A stretch of 64,000 nt of DNA, from positions 4,812,588 through 4,876,587 of the forward strand of contig OZ024785.1 of assembly GCA_964017065.1 (NCBI GenBank), in the 5' to 3' direction. Below the pieces are notes generated by a model that had not been told where the DNA came from, ran no database searches, and saw nothing but the letters and a program-made list of their open reading frames with translations. The position numbers and the translations under genes were made by a program. The stretch is from Haliclona indistincta. Lineage: Eukaryota > Porifera > Demospongiae > Haplosclerida > Chalinidae. The stretch's first letter is position 1. Every line of letters starts with the position of its first letter. Of this stretch, positions 1 through 11,633 are shown in pieces.

Positions 1-1870
1 GGTGAAAAACCATCATGAGCCATGCATGCTGCGGCAATAACAATGCAGCAACGGCCTATATCAAATACATTGTGTTATTGTCAAGAGTATTGTTATTTTT
101 CCCTCTGTGTTATTCATTATAGTCAAGTGTTATTCATTATAGTTTATCTTTGAAATGAGTACTTTTGTGTAAGTAACAGTTGCTAACATGATACTAAGCT
201 GAGCAAAAATTGACTTCGTTATTATCTCTGGAAGGATATAGAGTTACCAGTATTCCTATCAGAAATATTTTAAGTAATCACAATTCTAAACTTAGCCTGT
301 TATAAGACTGTCTAGATCTGGACAGTCCCAGGGACAGTCCCGTGGACTCTCCCTCAGAGGACTCTCATGGCAAGGTGTCACAACAACAGATGCATCTTGC
401 CAACTATCTTGCATTGTTGTCCATAATAATTTTATTTAAATCAGGTGATCTGCACAGACTGATGAACATCCTGCATGCATTCAACTCCATAGACCGTCAC
501 TGTGCAGTCAACCCTCACAGCCTTAATTGTTAGTGAGAATCGACTGTATTACCTGATAGGAGGCCTTTGATCCAACTGCTTTATAGCATACCAGCATTGG
601 TTTAGGTGTATACTAATGGACAATAGCTTATTGTGGCTGACAGACACATAAAAGAATGGTAGTAAAATCAAGAACGACAAGTTTGAGCAAGTACCTTTTG
701 TCCGTACATGAGGTTCCCTTGCGTAGAAGTTCTGATCTGTATTGTTTTGTGTGAAAAATCAACAATTGTCCGGAGGTTCCACTGCAAAATAATTAACTAA
801 CCATTGTTCTGAACTGTTTGAGCATAATACATTTGGAGACTAAAATGATGAAGCCATCATTAGGGAAACTCCCTGGGATTTTCCCTAGGTACTAAATCAA
901 CTTATGGCACCCCCATTGCATGACCAGCATGTCACTTCCTGGGGTGACCTACTTATTTTTTCAGTCTTGGGTGAAACCATTGCTCCTCAGTTAGACAAAA
1001 GTCGATACCCTGATTTTGCCGATTGAAAATCTCAAAATCTGTGGTTCTCATCAACCTGAAGGCCATATAATAACCATGTACTGATGCAGGAACATACTCA
1101 TCAGAGGCAAGATTTGATGTTGCATTAGAGAAGTAATGGCAACATCCAGAGCAGCTGGTTGCCTTCTCTCTCAAGTAGGAAGACGTCAGCCGAATGACTA
1201 AGAGAGTGGATCTTCTTCAGTACGCAGAGCTGATTGTGCGGCTGCAAACAGGACATATCGAATTGCACCATGTCTCTGGATCCTGTCCCTGCGTATCCTA
1301 TCCATGATCTTCAAATGCCGGAAGATTGTAAACTGGGCAGGGTAAGTTATCTGTATTATTAACATGTTTGTCATGATGGAGACTTGATAATTATAGTATC
1401 AGGCTATTTTAGTGCATGGTTTATGATTTTGCTTTAGTCTTTAATTAAGGTTTAGTGTTAGTTTTAGGGTGGGGTTGTCATGGTTACAATGATATTCACA
1501 ACCAAATTTGTGGTTCGGATATGTACTGCAGTACATGTACTAGTAGAGAATCTATCATTCTATCGTTAGGAGACTAGCTAACCCAATCCACAGCACCAAT
1601 CAAGCAGGAAATCCTCCTGAACTTTTTATCAATAATGATAGTGACACCGAGATGAACAAGTGACATACAATGTGACATTGTGACATGTATTACAACAATC
1701 ATTGGTTTTATGCACTCTTGCCTTACTCCAAGATTACAACTACAGCTAAACAGTCACTCTCCCTGTTGTTCAATTATACAAAGAGGATTCCAAGGAACCC
1801 CTCTGGGTCTGCTATGTCTGTGACAGTGACTGTAGACTAGCTGCTTAATAGTATAACAGCATAAAAGGAG
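1..1870. other. Gene-poor AT-rich region
   Basis: No convincing multi-exon gene is visible here. A 73-codon open frame on the minus strand (953-1174) and a short plus-strand frame beginning near 1194 exist, but neither can be linked to further exons and no family is recognisable. Either could be an isolated or dead exon. Confidence that no complete gene lies here is moderate. Confidence 0.5.
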
Positions 1871-1877
1871 TATAGTA

Positions 1878-1983
1878 TTAGGGAGACACGGTAGTGTCTC
1901 CCTATGTAGGGATGAACGAGAAAACAAGATGGCGGCTACATACAATGTATTAGCGTTCAAACGCTGATATTTCGCCTGGTGAT
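1878..1983 (+). repeat. Dispersed repeat family R1, short copy
   Basis: This segment is nearly identical to 17744-17850 and matches the reverse complement of about 59735-59826. It opens with an imperfect palindrome (AGGGAGACAC..GTGTCTCCCT) and continues through a short open frame beginning MAATYNVLAFKR. This copy contains only the first 105 or so bases; the other two extend about 250 bp further. It is probably a non-autonomous element or a fragment of a duplicated gene 5' end. Confidence 0.75.
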
Positions 1984-2442
1984 AGTATAGTGTATTATGG
2001 GGATCAGATGGTTAGATAAAAGAGAATTATGATGTTACTAACCATTGTTCTGAACTGGTTGAAGCAAGGAACAGCAAATGGAACTAAGTTGCTGCATGTT
2101 GACTGAGTTGAATGCACAAAACACCACACTGCTAAATTTGAAGTCAGTGGTCAGCTAAAATCCCCTTTGCTTTTTAAGGATGTACGGTAAACTTAATACT
2201 TTATTCTATTCGATGAAACTTCCACACCATACTGAATGTGGGTGGAATTTGAGTAACAGTAATAACATATAGCTTCTCAGTTTTAGTGAGCACACTGACT
2301 AATGCTGAAGTTGACAGGAAACAAAGCCGCCTAAGGTTGAAGTGAGCTCTATGGTACAAGGCTAACATACAGATTGCTACATGAGGCAGGATGAAGCTTT
2401 GACACTACCTTCAAGAGACATTTTCAATTTGCTCTCTTACAG

Positions 2443-2666
2443 ATCCAATAGCAGCAACTTACCAGATTCAGGCAGATTGTTCAATCGTCCGATTTCATCA
2501 TGTGAGAATCCCAGACAGGGACTATTCTTCAAGGCTATAGTAGGATACTATGGTGGTACCAGCCTGGGAGACGTTACCGTTGATGTACTCAATACAACAT
2601 TAGTTTGCTACTATGATCAACAAGAAACTACCAAATGCTTCACAGTACAATCTTGCTCTTGCGCAG
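2443..2666 (+). other. Orphan exon-like open segment
   Basis: An open plus-strand frame is preceded by a plausible acceptor (ctcttacag) and followed by a plausible donor (gcgcag|gtgcat). The encoded peptide has several cysteines and reads like an extracellular fragment (..YYGGTSLGDVTVDV..CSCAG). No neighbouring exon could be joined to it and no family is recognised. It may be a relic exon of a dead gene or chance. Confidence 0.25.
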
Positions 2667-2829
2667 GTGCATATATCAGAGTCATGGAGTGCTAAGTGTT
2701 AAACTTTGTGTAAAAGTTTCCTCGTCCATTGTGAAAGGTAAGGATTCTGCTGAACTCTCCTCTCCAGTTCTAATGACCACATCATGCGTGATGATTAACA
2801 GAAAAATTAGAACTGACAAGTTTTCATAA

Positions 2830-3059
2830 GCAACTTCCTTTATGACCAAAAAAATAATTATTTTAATTTTAAAATAACTGTGGTATAGTAATTACAATCA
2901 TGTAGTCTGTTGTATTAGTGTTATTCAGTTCTACACGAGGTACTAGAATTTTAATAAAGTAATAATTATTTATAAAAAAATTCATCTTGCTATTGCCTTG
3001 CTATACTAGAAGTAGAACATAAACTACATTATGTTAAATTAGAGTATGATACCATACAA
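2830..3059. other. AT-rich spacer
   Basis: Very AT-rich, low-complexity sequence with no open frame of note and no recognisable element. Confidence 0.5.
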
Positions 3060-3955
3060 GATCAAAGGCGCCGACAGTGCTCTATATTCCATAGTACGCA
3101 CTGCCCATTGTTCAAACAGTGCTCTATTTTCCAAAACCCATTGTTCTACAGTGCTCTATTTTCCACCGCAGTGCTCTATCTACCAGGTGTTAACATGCCG
3201 ATATGCAGTGAATTTAATTACAAAATACATGCGATGAAACACAAACAACTTTCATTTTGATAAAATACTAAAACAATGTCGAACAGAGACTATTCAGTGT
3301 CTTTAACAGCGATCAAAAGGCCAGAAGAAAGCTAGATAGGAGGGCCACGCCGTTAGCAATGTAGCCTGGTGACGTCAGGTTTATCCAGGGCGCTACAGCT
3401 TCTCAAAGACAGGATGAAACCGGAAAGTAGCTACATGGCAGCGTAGCAAGTAGCTCGGCGTCACTGCTGATGTACGTTTGATGGATACTTTCATCCACGA
3501 GGTTCGGTGAAGTCGTTCCTCACTGATTCATGATTCCTTCATAGCTTTAGCCCACTGGTAGTTAGATAAATAAGACAGGTCTTCTTTTCTGGTGTTGAAT
3601 TCTCTGCTCCTATCATACTCCCAAGTCGAAATCACAGCGCTCTCGTCCACAGCTACCTTCCACCATGTGCTCGTGTAACGATTTCCGTAAAATTCCGTAA
3701 ATTCCCATAATGGTAGCGTTTATACTGGACTGTCTTCGGCCTGCTAGCAGTATCCCTTATGGTAATTGTACAAGGTCACACTCTAAACCTGTTAAAGCAC
3801 CGCTCTTCTCGTGCTCTACGCAATATAATAGCACTCGGGTCGTGTCTCGAGACAAATAGAGCACTCGCCTTCGGCTCGTGCTCTATTTGCCTCTCGCCAC
3901 GCCCCTCGTGCTATTATATTGCGTAGAGCACTCGGAGCGGTGCTTTAACTAGTAC
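3060..3955. repeat. Foldback-type element with GTGCTCTAT repeats
   Basis: Around 3072-3187 the motif CAGTGCTCTAT recurs four times with TTCCA-like tails. At 3791-3949 there is a long imperfect inverted repeat: one arm starts GTTAAAGCACCGCTC and the other ends GAGCGGTGCTTTAAC, with GTGCTCTACGCAATATAATAG shared inside. The recurring GTGCTCTAT core links the two zones, so I treat the interval as one non-autonomous foldback element, or two adjacent ones. Boundaries are approximate. Confidence 0.55.
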
Positions 3956-4529
3956 ATATTTTCAGTGATGTAGAACTAACATTAAGACTGATAATTTTTA
4001 CAGATACTCAAGTTCATGATGCCTGGCAAGCAATGCTATAATTATTAATTTTGTCAATTGTACAACAATAACTTGTTTAAGTGCAAAAATAAAATTTCTA
4101 CTGGAACTACATGTATATAATTACTCAAAAACCAAAACTATAAAACAAAAAATTAATTTTACTTAGGCTAGAACTAAAAATGAATGTGCTACACACGTTG
4201 CATTGTTAAGGAGCTAACTAGTTTGTACTATTACAATACTTGTGTGATAGAGCCAAGGGGTAGTTGCTCGTATTAGACGTTTTCGACGTAGAACTGATAA
4301 CTCAAAGAAATGGAGCTAAATTGGTAACTGATTTTACATTACAAAAAGAAGAGTATTTATAGTAAAGAGAAGTTTCTATAAGAAGAATAATCTAGAATTG
4401 TCAAGTAAGGTCTATACATAAAGAGAAAGGAAAGGAATTATCTAGAAGGTTCTATAGTAATCAGTTAAGTTTAAAGTTTAAATAGGGAAAATCCCTGAGG
4501 CGGGCTCCTTCTACCACAACTTGCAAGTT
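3956..4529. other. Spacer downstream of the Ig-like gene
   Basis: AT-rich sequence without a supported gene. It contains the 3' flank of the minus-strand Ig-like receptor gene. Confidence 0.5.
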
Positions 4530-6128
4530 TCATTTTCTCAAGAGTTGGTCCAGAGCTACCTTTAATTTTGTAATCTGAGGTCTATTCTCAATATCACTCG
4601 ATTCGTCACCATCAAATCCAACTTTTTGGAGATCCATGCATTCTTGACGTAATTTTTCTATTGCATTGCGAAGCTGTCTATTGCCCTCAACAACCTTATG
4701 TTTGAGACTACCAAGAAAAAGTGTTAGCCAGCCGATCACATAGTCATAATTTTGAATATTTCCTTTGGGTAGATCGTTGAGTTGCCACTGAAATTGCTGC
4801 TGACGTCTATTAATAATAAAGAGACCAAGATTGGATATCAGCAACAGAGCAATCACAATTGCCATAGTACCAACAATAGGAACCCATGGAAGCAAGCATG
4901 TTCCTATAAAAAAGAATGAAAGATAAATCAACTGTTTTCGTCATAATAATAATTATTAATTACATAACTAACCACTGGGCTGGGGTGGTCGAGTGGTAGG
5001 GCAAGGAGTAGAGGGGACTAATATAGCTGCTGACTGAGTTTCTCTGTAGCTGCGTTGACGATTGGTGCTATTGACTTGTACCATCAGTTGCATGTCACTG
5101 GACTGAAGATTGTGCAAGGTTATACTGGATTGAAACAAAGAGAAAACACGTCTGTCGCCAATTTCTAACTGCACATCATTTATGAACCACTCGTAAGTTA
5201 TAAGAGTTCCTGTTGCTTGAGTGGAGCAGACCCACATTTGTTGTGATTCTTCTTTACAGGTCAGACTCCTTACAAAATTTGGTGGATCTATGTATAAAGC
5301 AAATGTTAAGCACTATTGGTTAGAATAGTACTACTCACCAAAAGGATCTACCGTAAGTGTATAACGCTGCCCACTCACACTACTCCACATGGGGTCCATC
5401 AATGATGGGCTAGTTGCTCTGGCTACGGGATAGTAAACTCCAGTATCTGCTGTTGTTACATTATGTAGGACTAAGCTATGCCTGTCGCCATTTGGAGGTA
5501 AACTTGGATCATTTCCAGTACCGATGTACTCCCACATAACTTGGACCTGTCCAGTATTACTGCTTTGCACATTTGCTTCAAGGACAACCGGCTCATCCTG
5601 TCCTTCTAGAGCATATATCTGCTTGCTTGGATTGTTGAAGTTGGGAGGGTCCGGAACGGCAGGATATGCTGTATTGATGGATACCAACTATTATAACTAC
5701 ATGTATGTGTGGCTATCTTTACCTTCAAGTTCTCTTGTGGGTAGTGATAAACTATCACCATCCTTGCATTGTAAAAAACCTATTTTGTAATGACACACTT
5801 CACTTACATTTTGCAGCAGACAAACAACTTGATATGTCACAAACAAAATTAATGCTGTACCTTCGCACGATATTGTGAAGTTCAATCTCATTTGATTGTT
5901 GCTGTGGGCGGTTACAATGAGGCAATCTGATGGTGGGGTCGTAGTGTTTAGTGTCAAGGTAGCATCTGGAGCCGGGTCTCCCATGTCGTCTTCGCATCGC
6001 ACAACGTAGGAGTTGCGATCAGACCGTTCAATCAGGGATAGCCGCAGCGCTGTAGAAACGTCCAGAACACACGCCAGCAGCAGTAGAGCAGAAAATCCCG
6101 CAGCAATACTAAACCCAGATGACCACAT
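4530..6128 (-). CDS. Ig-like single-pass membrane receptor, 4 coding exons
   Basis: Minus-strand exons 6128-5723, 5668-5339, 5287-4973 and 4903-4530 join in phase across short GT..AG introns. The product has an N-terminal signal peptide (hydrophobic FSALLLLACVLDVSTA), a Cys-containing first module, and a second module with the Ig signature D-T-G-V-Y-Y (TTADTGVYYPVA). A third module has the LQSSDMQLMVQVNST strand pattern. After a Pro/Thr stalk (PCPTTRPPQPSG) comes one membrane helix (IVIALLLISNLGLFI). The cytoplasmic tail of roughly 90 residues includes a charged, heptad-like stretch (RQLRNAIEKLRQECMDLQ) suggesting a coiled coil. Modules two and three both begin DPPNF, consistent with duplicated Ig exons. 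The ligand is unknown. The overall class (Ig-like surface receptor) is well supported; the exact family is not. Confidence 0.8.
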
Positions 6129-6769
6129 GCTGCTCGATTGTTCCCAGTTGGCAGCTGAGTTGTGCTTCGACTCAAGCGCTTAAGTACTCGCTTACTCCAT
6201 CATGGGGCTTTCCCTACGCCTAGATGCGGTTACAATAGAGATAATAAGATAAGGCAATGCAATTTTTGCCTATTATAGCCTATAATAGCTGCCGCACACA
6301 TTCTACAGCATGCCATAATATTGCACTCAACATCTGCAAGCAAACAAACCACAACACTTGTCAAGTGCCCCACCAGTTAATCCTAGCCAAACCAGTCCCC
6401 TGCATCATTGTAACAAATAAATATCCTCGCTCCCCAAACCTGCATGAATATTAAGTAGCAAAATCACTTCTCTTGCCAGTTTTGTTGTTACACCCCTCGG
6501 TCCCTTGCAGTGTATTAAATTAATTTTTAGGGCGAGAATTGTGGCTTTCCTAAGGCATAGAATGCCCTAGTACACATCCCATTCTAGGAAGACCTAGGAA
6601 CGAGGCCTAGTAGTACTAGGCAGACATGCACCATGACATTTCCAAGAACTCACCATGGCAGACAATAAATTATGGCAGACATATGCACCTGTAAAGATGT
6701 CATAGTAACAGCTAGCCAGTTGTACTACTGTACCATATTTCTGCTTAACAGCTTTCATGACAGCTGTAC
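6129..6769. other. Spacer upstream of the Ig-like gene
   Basis: This contains the promoter side of the minus-strand Ig-like gene. A plus-strand frame at 6257-6454 has no splice or homology support. No other feature was seen. Confidence 0.5.
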
Positions 6770-7355
6770 AACACAGTGTGTGGAAATAGTCCGTGACTCG
6801 TCCTCGTCAATCCCAGCTGCTTGTTAGTACAGCAACATAACAGATGGTCATACGAATTAAAAATAATTAGCAATCACATGCTCGTAAGTTACTGCATGCA
6901 AATTTTATTGACAAGAATAAATTGGTCCAGTACCTGATTTCGTATACAGAATCGGAAATGACATTTAAATACAGAAGGTGAGTGTACAGCATAAATTCAA
7001 TGACATATAGTAACCAGTGATGGTGAGTCTGATAAAGGCTTGCTTGTTAAATTGTACCATATACAACTAGCTAAGTAGTTCTGATTAGCTAGTTATAATG
7101 ATAGATGTAGAACATTGTGAGCGTGAGTTTGTGGAAATAGACTTGTCCACATGCAACCCCAGCTGCTTGTTAGTATAGCAACATAGCAGATGGTCAATTA
7201 CAAGTATTTTTATTTACAAGAATAAAAAATTAGTAGGTTTTCACAGTCACAAACACAAATATTATTGGTCCAATACCTGTCTATTCTGATTTCGTATACA
7301 GAATCAGAAATTTCATTTAGATACAGAATACGTGTGTACAGCATAAATAAATTCA
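6770..7355. repeat. Diverged tandem duplication, ~340 bp unit
   Basis: The segments 6778-6996 and 7124-7350 align. Both contain TGTGGAAATAG, CCCAGCTGCTTGTTAGTA, GATTTCGTATACAGAATC and GTGTACAGCATAAAT in the same order. The copy junction lies near 7120. This is non-coding flank downstream of the 7.4-kb gene, which suggests local tandem duplication followed by drift. Confidence 0.75.
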
Positions 7356-7408
7356 GTGTCAGAGATCAATTGCAACATACATAAAAATATTTAAATTTCA
7401 GTACCAGT

Positions 7409-7753
7409 CTATTCCGCTCTATCTCTCATAACAGTGTCATAGCTAGGCGGTTCCGGATTGGTCAACAAACCAACGTTTTCAGCGGTCTGCTGTTCCTCGG
7501 GGGCTGGCTCTGGCTCAGGGGGCGGGGTGGGGCGATTTTCTCTCTCGGGGGTGTGGCCTGGAGGGGTCACATTCACAGCACGAATCCTGCGGCTCCTTTC
7601 GTCTCTTCTTCTCGGTCTCCTGCGCTTGTTGTACATGAGTAGAACCTTACAGCAGCACATTAGACAGATCAAACAAGTTGAGACGGTCAACACGAGCAAC
7701 ACAGCTGCTAAAGCGATCAAGATCGCGCTGTACGGAACGACTAGTTTAAAAAC
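7409..7753 (-). CDS. Small single-pass membrane protein with PPSY tail (3' exon; 5' end unresolved)
   Basis: The 3'-terminal exon starts after an acceptor (ttttcgtag) and encodes a membrane helix (ILIALAAVLLVLTVST) followed at once by cysteines (CLICLMCCC). A strongly basic stop-transfer stretch comes next (NKRRRPRRRDERSRR). The tail is Pro/Glu-rich and ends with EPPSYDTVM, a PPxY-type WW-domain ligand as in NEDD4-family substrates. The 5' exon is uncertain: an open segment ending at a GTGAGC donor near 7819 and a signal-peptide-like frame starting near 8000 are candidates, but I could not make the phases agree. The tail layout matches its neighbours at 8.1, 9.8 and 40.5 kb, hinting at shared trafficking or ubiquitin control. 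Confidence 0.6.
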   Translation of the reverse strand, partial: VFKLVVPYSAILIALAAVLLVLTVSTCLICLMCCCKVLLMYNKRRRPRRRDERSRRIRAVNVTPPGHTPERENRPTPPPEPEPAPEEQQTAENVGLLTNPEPPSYDTVMRDRAE

Positions 7754-8137
7754 CTACGAAAAAAGAACAAACGAGAAATCGATCGTCAGAAAAAAAAAAT
7801 GTCGCTCAATGTGCTCACCATGACTATTGCTGCACTGAACAAGACAGGGCTGGGTAGCTCCAGCCCACCCCTTCCAATAACTATTATAACTATTAATAAT
7901 GTTGAATAGTTAGCGTTGCAAGGAGTGGAAGTCAAGTATACCCAAGGGATTGAACACACAAAGCAAAATGAATAAATAAACTGTCATTCGAGAACCGTTT
8001 CAATGAACAATGGTATAAATATACAAATCAAAAGTGAGAAGGAGATCCGGGAGTGCATGACATTGAAGCACAAACATATATCAATGCACCCATGGATGCA
8101 CGTACACATGAACAAGAGCAGTGAATTCTATAATGTA

Positions 8138-8590
8138 CTAAGGTGTATTTTCAACGACAGTGATGGTTCCGGCTCGTCTACCGATCAGTACTGCTTGATG
8201 TGCTGCATTGTAGGACGGAGGGTTGTCTCCTCTCAATTGTTCGTACTGCTCGTCATAGTCTATCTCCTTCGGTCGACATTTCTCGCGCAATCGTTGGTAC
8301 AGCCAACAGGAAAACACAACGGCTACACCGAGAACGGCGATCGCGGTGAGAATACACAGAACAGAGACAAGAGCTGTAAGAAACACAGAGAGGACCTGGA
8401 CAGAAGGAAAGAATTACAAATACGCCCATCAAAGAGGCTAGGGAGGGGCTGTTGTGTCTAGCATTAGACTAAAATAGCCAGTCTCACCATGGATAAGCGT
8501 CTCTCTGAAAACTGAAGCCAGCAAAACGAGCAGCAAAAATAATATTAGCCCCACCCATAAACCGATGAAGTATGAAACTATGAATATCAT
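8138..8590 (-). CDS. Small membrane protein, almost no ectodomain, PPSY tail
   Basis: Exons 8590-8488 and 8373-8138 join in phase 1 to give about 112 residues. The first exon is an N-terminal hydrophobic segment (VGLILFLLLVLLASV) that looks like a signal sequence. After about ten residues the second hydrophobic helix follows (ILTAIAVLGVAVVFSCWLY), then a basic flank (QRLREKCRPK). The acidic/polar tail carries DNPPSYNAA, a PPxY-type motif. If the signal is cleaved, the mature protein has virtually no extracellular part, the same design as the array at 11.6-37 kb. An upstream non-coding exon is likely, since a tttcag acceptor sits just before the start. No known family is recognised. Confidence 0.6.
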
Positions 8591-8665
8591 CAAAATTTTA
8601 TGGCAACTGAAAAGTGACAATTTGTGCGAATTTGAATCATGTTGTAATAAATGAAATGTCGTTGA

Positions 8666-9181
8666 TCATGATCTGGAGGTCAGTAATGGGTACAGACTGC
8701 TGCTGGTAGCATTAGAGGTTTTGTTTTTGTAGAACTTTGCCGAGCCGTAGTTCACTGGCGTTGTCGTAGCATTGCCGATCTCGTAAATAGTGTGAGGCGA
8801 TGCGGAGTGCCTGTAACTTCCGACCATCGGCTGTCTGTTGTAGAGAGCAGGAGAGTTGCTCGAGTTGATGCTTATTGTGTCCGGGTCACTATAGATGTGC
8901 TGGTCAGTTGGGTAGACAGACTGCAGCTCTCTTCGGTGTCTAATGATAAGTTTGTATAGACAAACCCACAATACAGTACAGGAAACGATCACCAGAATTG
9001 TTATTAGCATGAGAAGAGTGACAACAACTGACAAAAGAAGGCTTTCAAGCGCGTTTCCCTACAAGAATGGAATGTTTACACTTTGATCAAAACGTTTTAC
9101 CACAGATCTACTTCTCTATCAGCTAGAAATCACCTGTGGAGTCTCAGTACTTGATTGGTCTATCGATACCTGATATGCCAT
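8666..9181 (-). CDS. Small type III-like single-pass membrane protein
   Basis: Exon 9181-9134 encodes 16 residues from the start codon (MAYQVSIDQSSTETPQ). It splices in phase 0 to exon 9058-8666, for about 146 residues in total. There is no cleavable signal; a short polar N-terminus precedes a single helix (VVTLLMLITILVIVSCTVLWVCLY). The tail contains several tyrosines in short contexts (QSVYPTD, HIYSDPD, ALYNRQP, TIYEIGN, KFYKN, SLYPLL), some fitting Yxx-hydrophobic endocytic signals and some possible phosphosites. No family is recognised. The gene lies between two PPxY-tail genes in the same orientation. Confidence 0.6.
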
Positions 9182-9831
9182 TGGAGAGGCGGGTTTTCTG
9201 TACACATTCTACAAGCCGCGAGAATCGGCACGCCCGGCTCTTAGTTCTGAATCGAGTTTATGTCCAGTGCTTGCTCAAATCTGCGTCATCAGCCTCAAAA
9301 GGCATAAGTCACGCTGCTGTCGACACAGCGAGTACAAGACACTAGCAACCACGAGTCGTGTCAGGATAGAGATAGCACGATTGTGTCATGTGATCTTATC
9401 GGCATACCAAAGAATTCAGCACTGTGTAAACGAGTTAGCAAACAACACCGAATAGCTTTTCTAACTATCTATCCTTTTGCCGAGTGATGTTCATCTGTAA
9501 ATTTTACAATAGAAAGTGGGAAATAACTGAAAAATCAGAACATAGTACAGTGATTTCACAGTTACAATAATTTTGTAGTATGATTTCACAGTTACAATAA
9601 TTTTGTAGTAAAGTACATTGTCTACATGTCAACCTCCTTTATCAATCTCTTCACATGACAAAAGATGATTAGACTAAACGAATTTGTGCTACATCATCAC
9701 TATGCAATTTACCAAGCTACAGCATCGTAACTTGATTTATTTTTGGAAAGGTTATTCATGTAGATAAAAATAATTTTTCACAGAATGAATAAAAAAAATT
9801 ATTGGTACGTTAATTTTTTTTGGTGATGAGA
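9182..9831. other. Spacer with a 30-bp direct repeat
   Basis: The 30-bp unit beginning TGATTTCACAGTTACAATAA occurs twice back to back at 9551-9580 and 9581-9610. The rest is AT-rich, with the promoter side of the 8.7-9.2 kb gene at its left end and the 3' flank of the 9.8-11.1 kb gene at its right end. No gene is supported. Confidence 0.6.
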
Positions 9832-11153
9832 TTATGTTGTTGATGATTGTTGACTAGGGTAAGCTGGTGGTAGATCGTCTGATAATGGCTTGGTAACTGT
9901 CCTCATCACCACCGCCTCAGAATAGCTAGGAGGCGGGGCACCACTGGAGAATTCTGGATTTGATGGAGGCTCAACACTTAATGATGAGCCGTGAGCTGCT
10001 GGTTGAACAGGGCTTGCAAAGAGCTGAGTGACTGGAGTAGAACTAGGTGGTTGGGAAGGCACAGGTGGATAGCCAGCAACCTACAGATTAGCATGAGTCA
10101 CAACTATAACAACTATAATAAAGTGAAACAAAAGTAGGTCGCACAAACGGGCAAAGAAAAATTTTTAGAAGTCTGTTTGTTACACATAATGAGTGACCTA
10201 GGTATCTGATACAGGGAGATTCTGTGTACACTATTAAGCATGGTGATAGGTGACCAGATGAGTATGGTGATTTCAACCACGACTTCCACTAGGTAGCTAA
10301 ATTCCACCAGGTAGACAAAGATAGATGTCACCAAAAGCTCTCGTCAATCCCTCCAAAAGGCCTCTATTTACTAGCAGACCAAGCGACTTTTCTCTGTATT
10401 TTCTTCCAGAAGCTTATTTTTGGTTCCAAAATATGCAACACAAAACGCAATACAAAATACATTAATAACCGCAAACAACTGACTACCCCAGTATCCTTAC
10501 TAGTGTAGCACAGGAAGAACAGTACATGGCAAACAGGCAAAAGGGTGTGTAACATACAATTTATCGACAGGGGGCTGATTTTGTATTTTTATCAAGCATG
10601 TGGGTGTTAGTACACATAACAAGTAATAAAGTAAACAAGAGTAGTGATCTCAACAACAACTTCACCTGCTAGATCATTTGAAATTTTATTCTTATGCTCA
10701 AAGACTGACATTATCAAAAATAGCTCATTGATATGAGCTAAGACTAACTCTAGACCTTACCGTTCTTGGAGTATAAGTGATTCCCTCGGATGCTGGGTAG
10801 TGGTGCACTCTGACGCCGTCCACTGTATAGTTGCCTTGACTCGTCTGAGTAACGCTCGGTGTATCGGTCTGGTTACAGCATTTATAGAATATTATCGACC
10901 AGACACACATGCAAATCACAACGATCAGGCACAGAGCAACTCCACCTCCTCCTATCGCAGCAGCCGCGACAGGGTCTTCATTATCAGGATTAAAGGTACC
11001 TACATGTTGAGAAGGAATAGCCCCCGATAACAAGATACCCGGTAGACAGAATACACGCGTACTCAGCTGGGCGGTGACTACTGATTTCCTTGAACACTCG
11101 CACAATATAGACGAAATCAACAATAATGCTTTCACAGTAGACATCGAGTACAT
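9832..11153 (-). CDS. Single-pass membrane protein with three PY-type motifs in the tail
   Basis: Exons 11153-11039, 10999-10761 and 10080-9832 join in phase (about 200 residues). The N-terminus is a signal peptide (STVKALLLISSILCEC). A very short lumenal segment of about 40 residues follows, with one Cys. The membrane helix is Gly/Val-rich (AIGGGGVALCLIVVICMCVWSIIFY) and followed by CC. The tail is Pro/Ser/Thr-rich and contains GYPPVP, PPPSYSEAV and LPPAYP. PPxY motifs bind WW domains of NEDD4-family ubiquitin ligases, and PPPSYSEA resembles tails of LITAF/WBP1-type trafficking proteins; that similarity is from memory and untested. The intron between tail exons is about 680 bp, long for this window. 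Confidence 0.65.
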
Positions 11154-11633
11154 AAACTGAACTGTCCCAGACGAGTCCCAGATCGATCATGCGGTACAGC
11201 AAGTAGGCGTGGTGTGTGTAGGCGTGTGCTCTGTCAGACTGTCACAGAATAATGATAGTGTAGCAAGTAGTTGTAGCAAGCTACAGAGTAGTTACAGGAG
11301 GAATATTTCATCTCTCAACCCTCGAGCAGAGCTGTTTTCGACGACTCCACATCATCATAAGACATATCTGTCATGCATCATTGCAACATGCTACCAGTAC
11401 CACATGCAGGTCAACTACTACAATCCGTGCATGGTGGTGGTATATGCATTCAAGATGAAACAATTGCAGCACTACGTTATCTAAGCTAGTACCGAAAAAC
11501 ATTAAATTCTCATGTACAACTGATAGAATAGAATTTGCATGCAAACACAATAGCAACAGCATTATACATGTATAGTTAGTAGTCAATAGCAGCTAGCAGT
11601 GTGTGGTTTTTTGCTCAAACATCAGTCCATGTT
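11154..11633. other. Spacer between PY-tail genes and the array
   Basis: No supported gene. It holds the 5' flank of the 9.8-11.1 kb gene and the 3' flank of array member A1. Confidence 0.5.
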
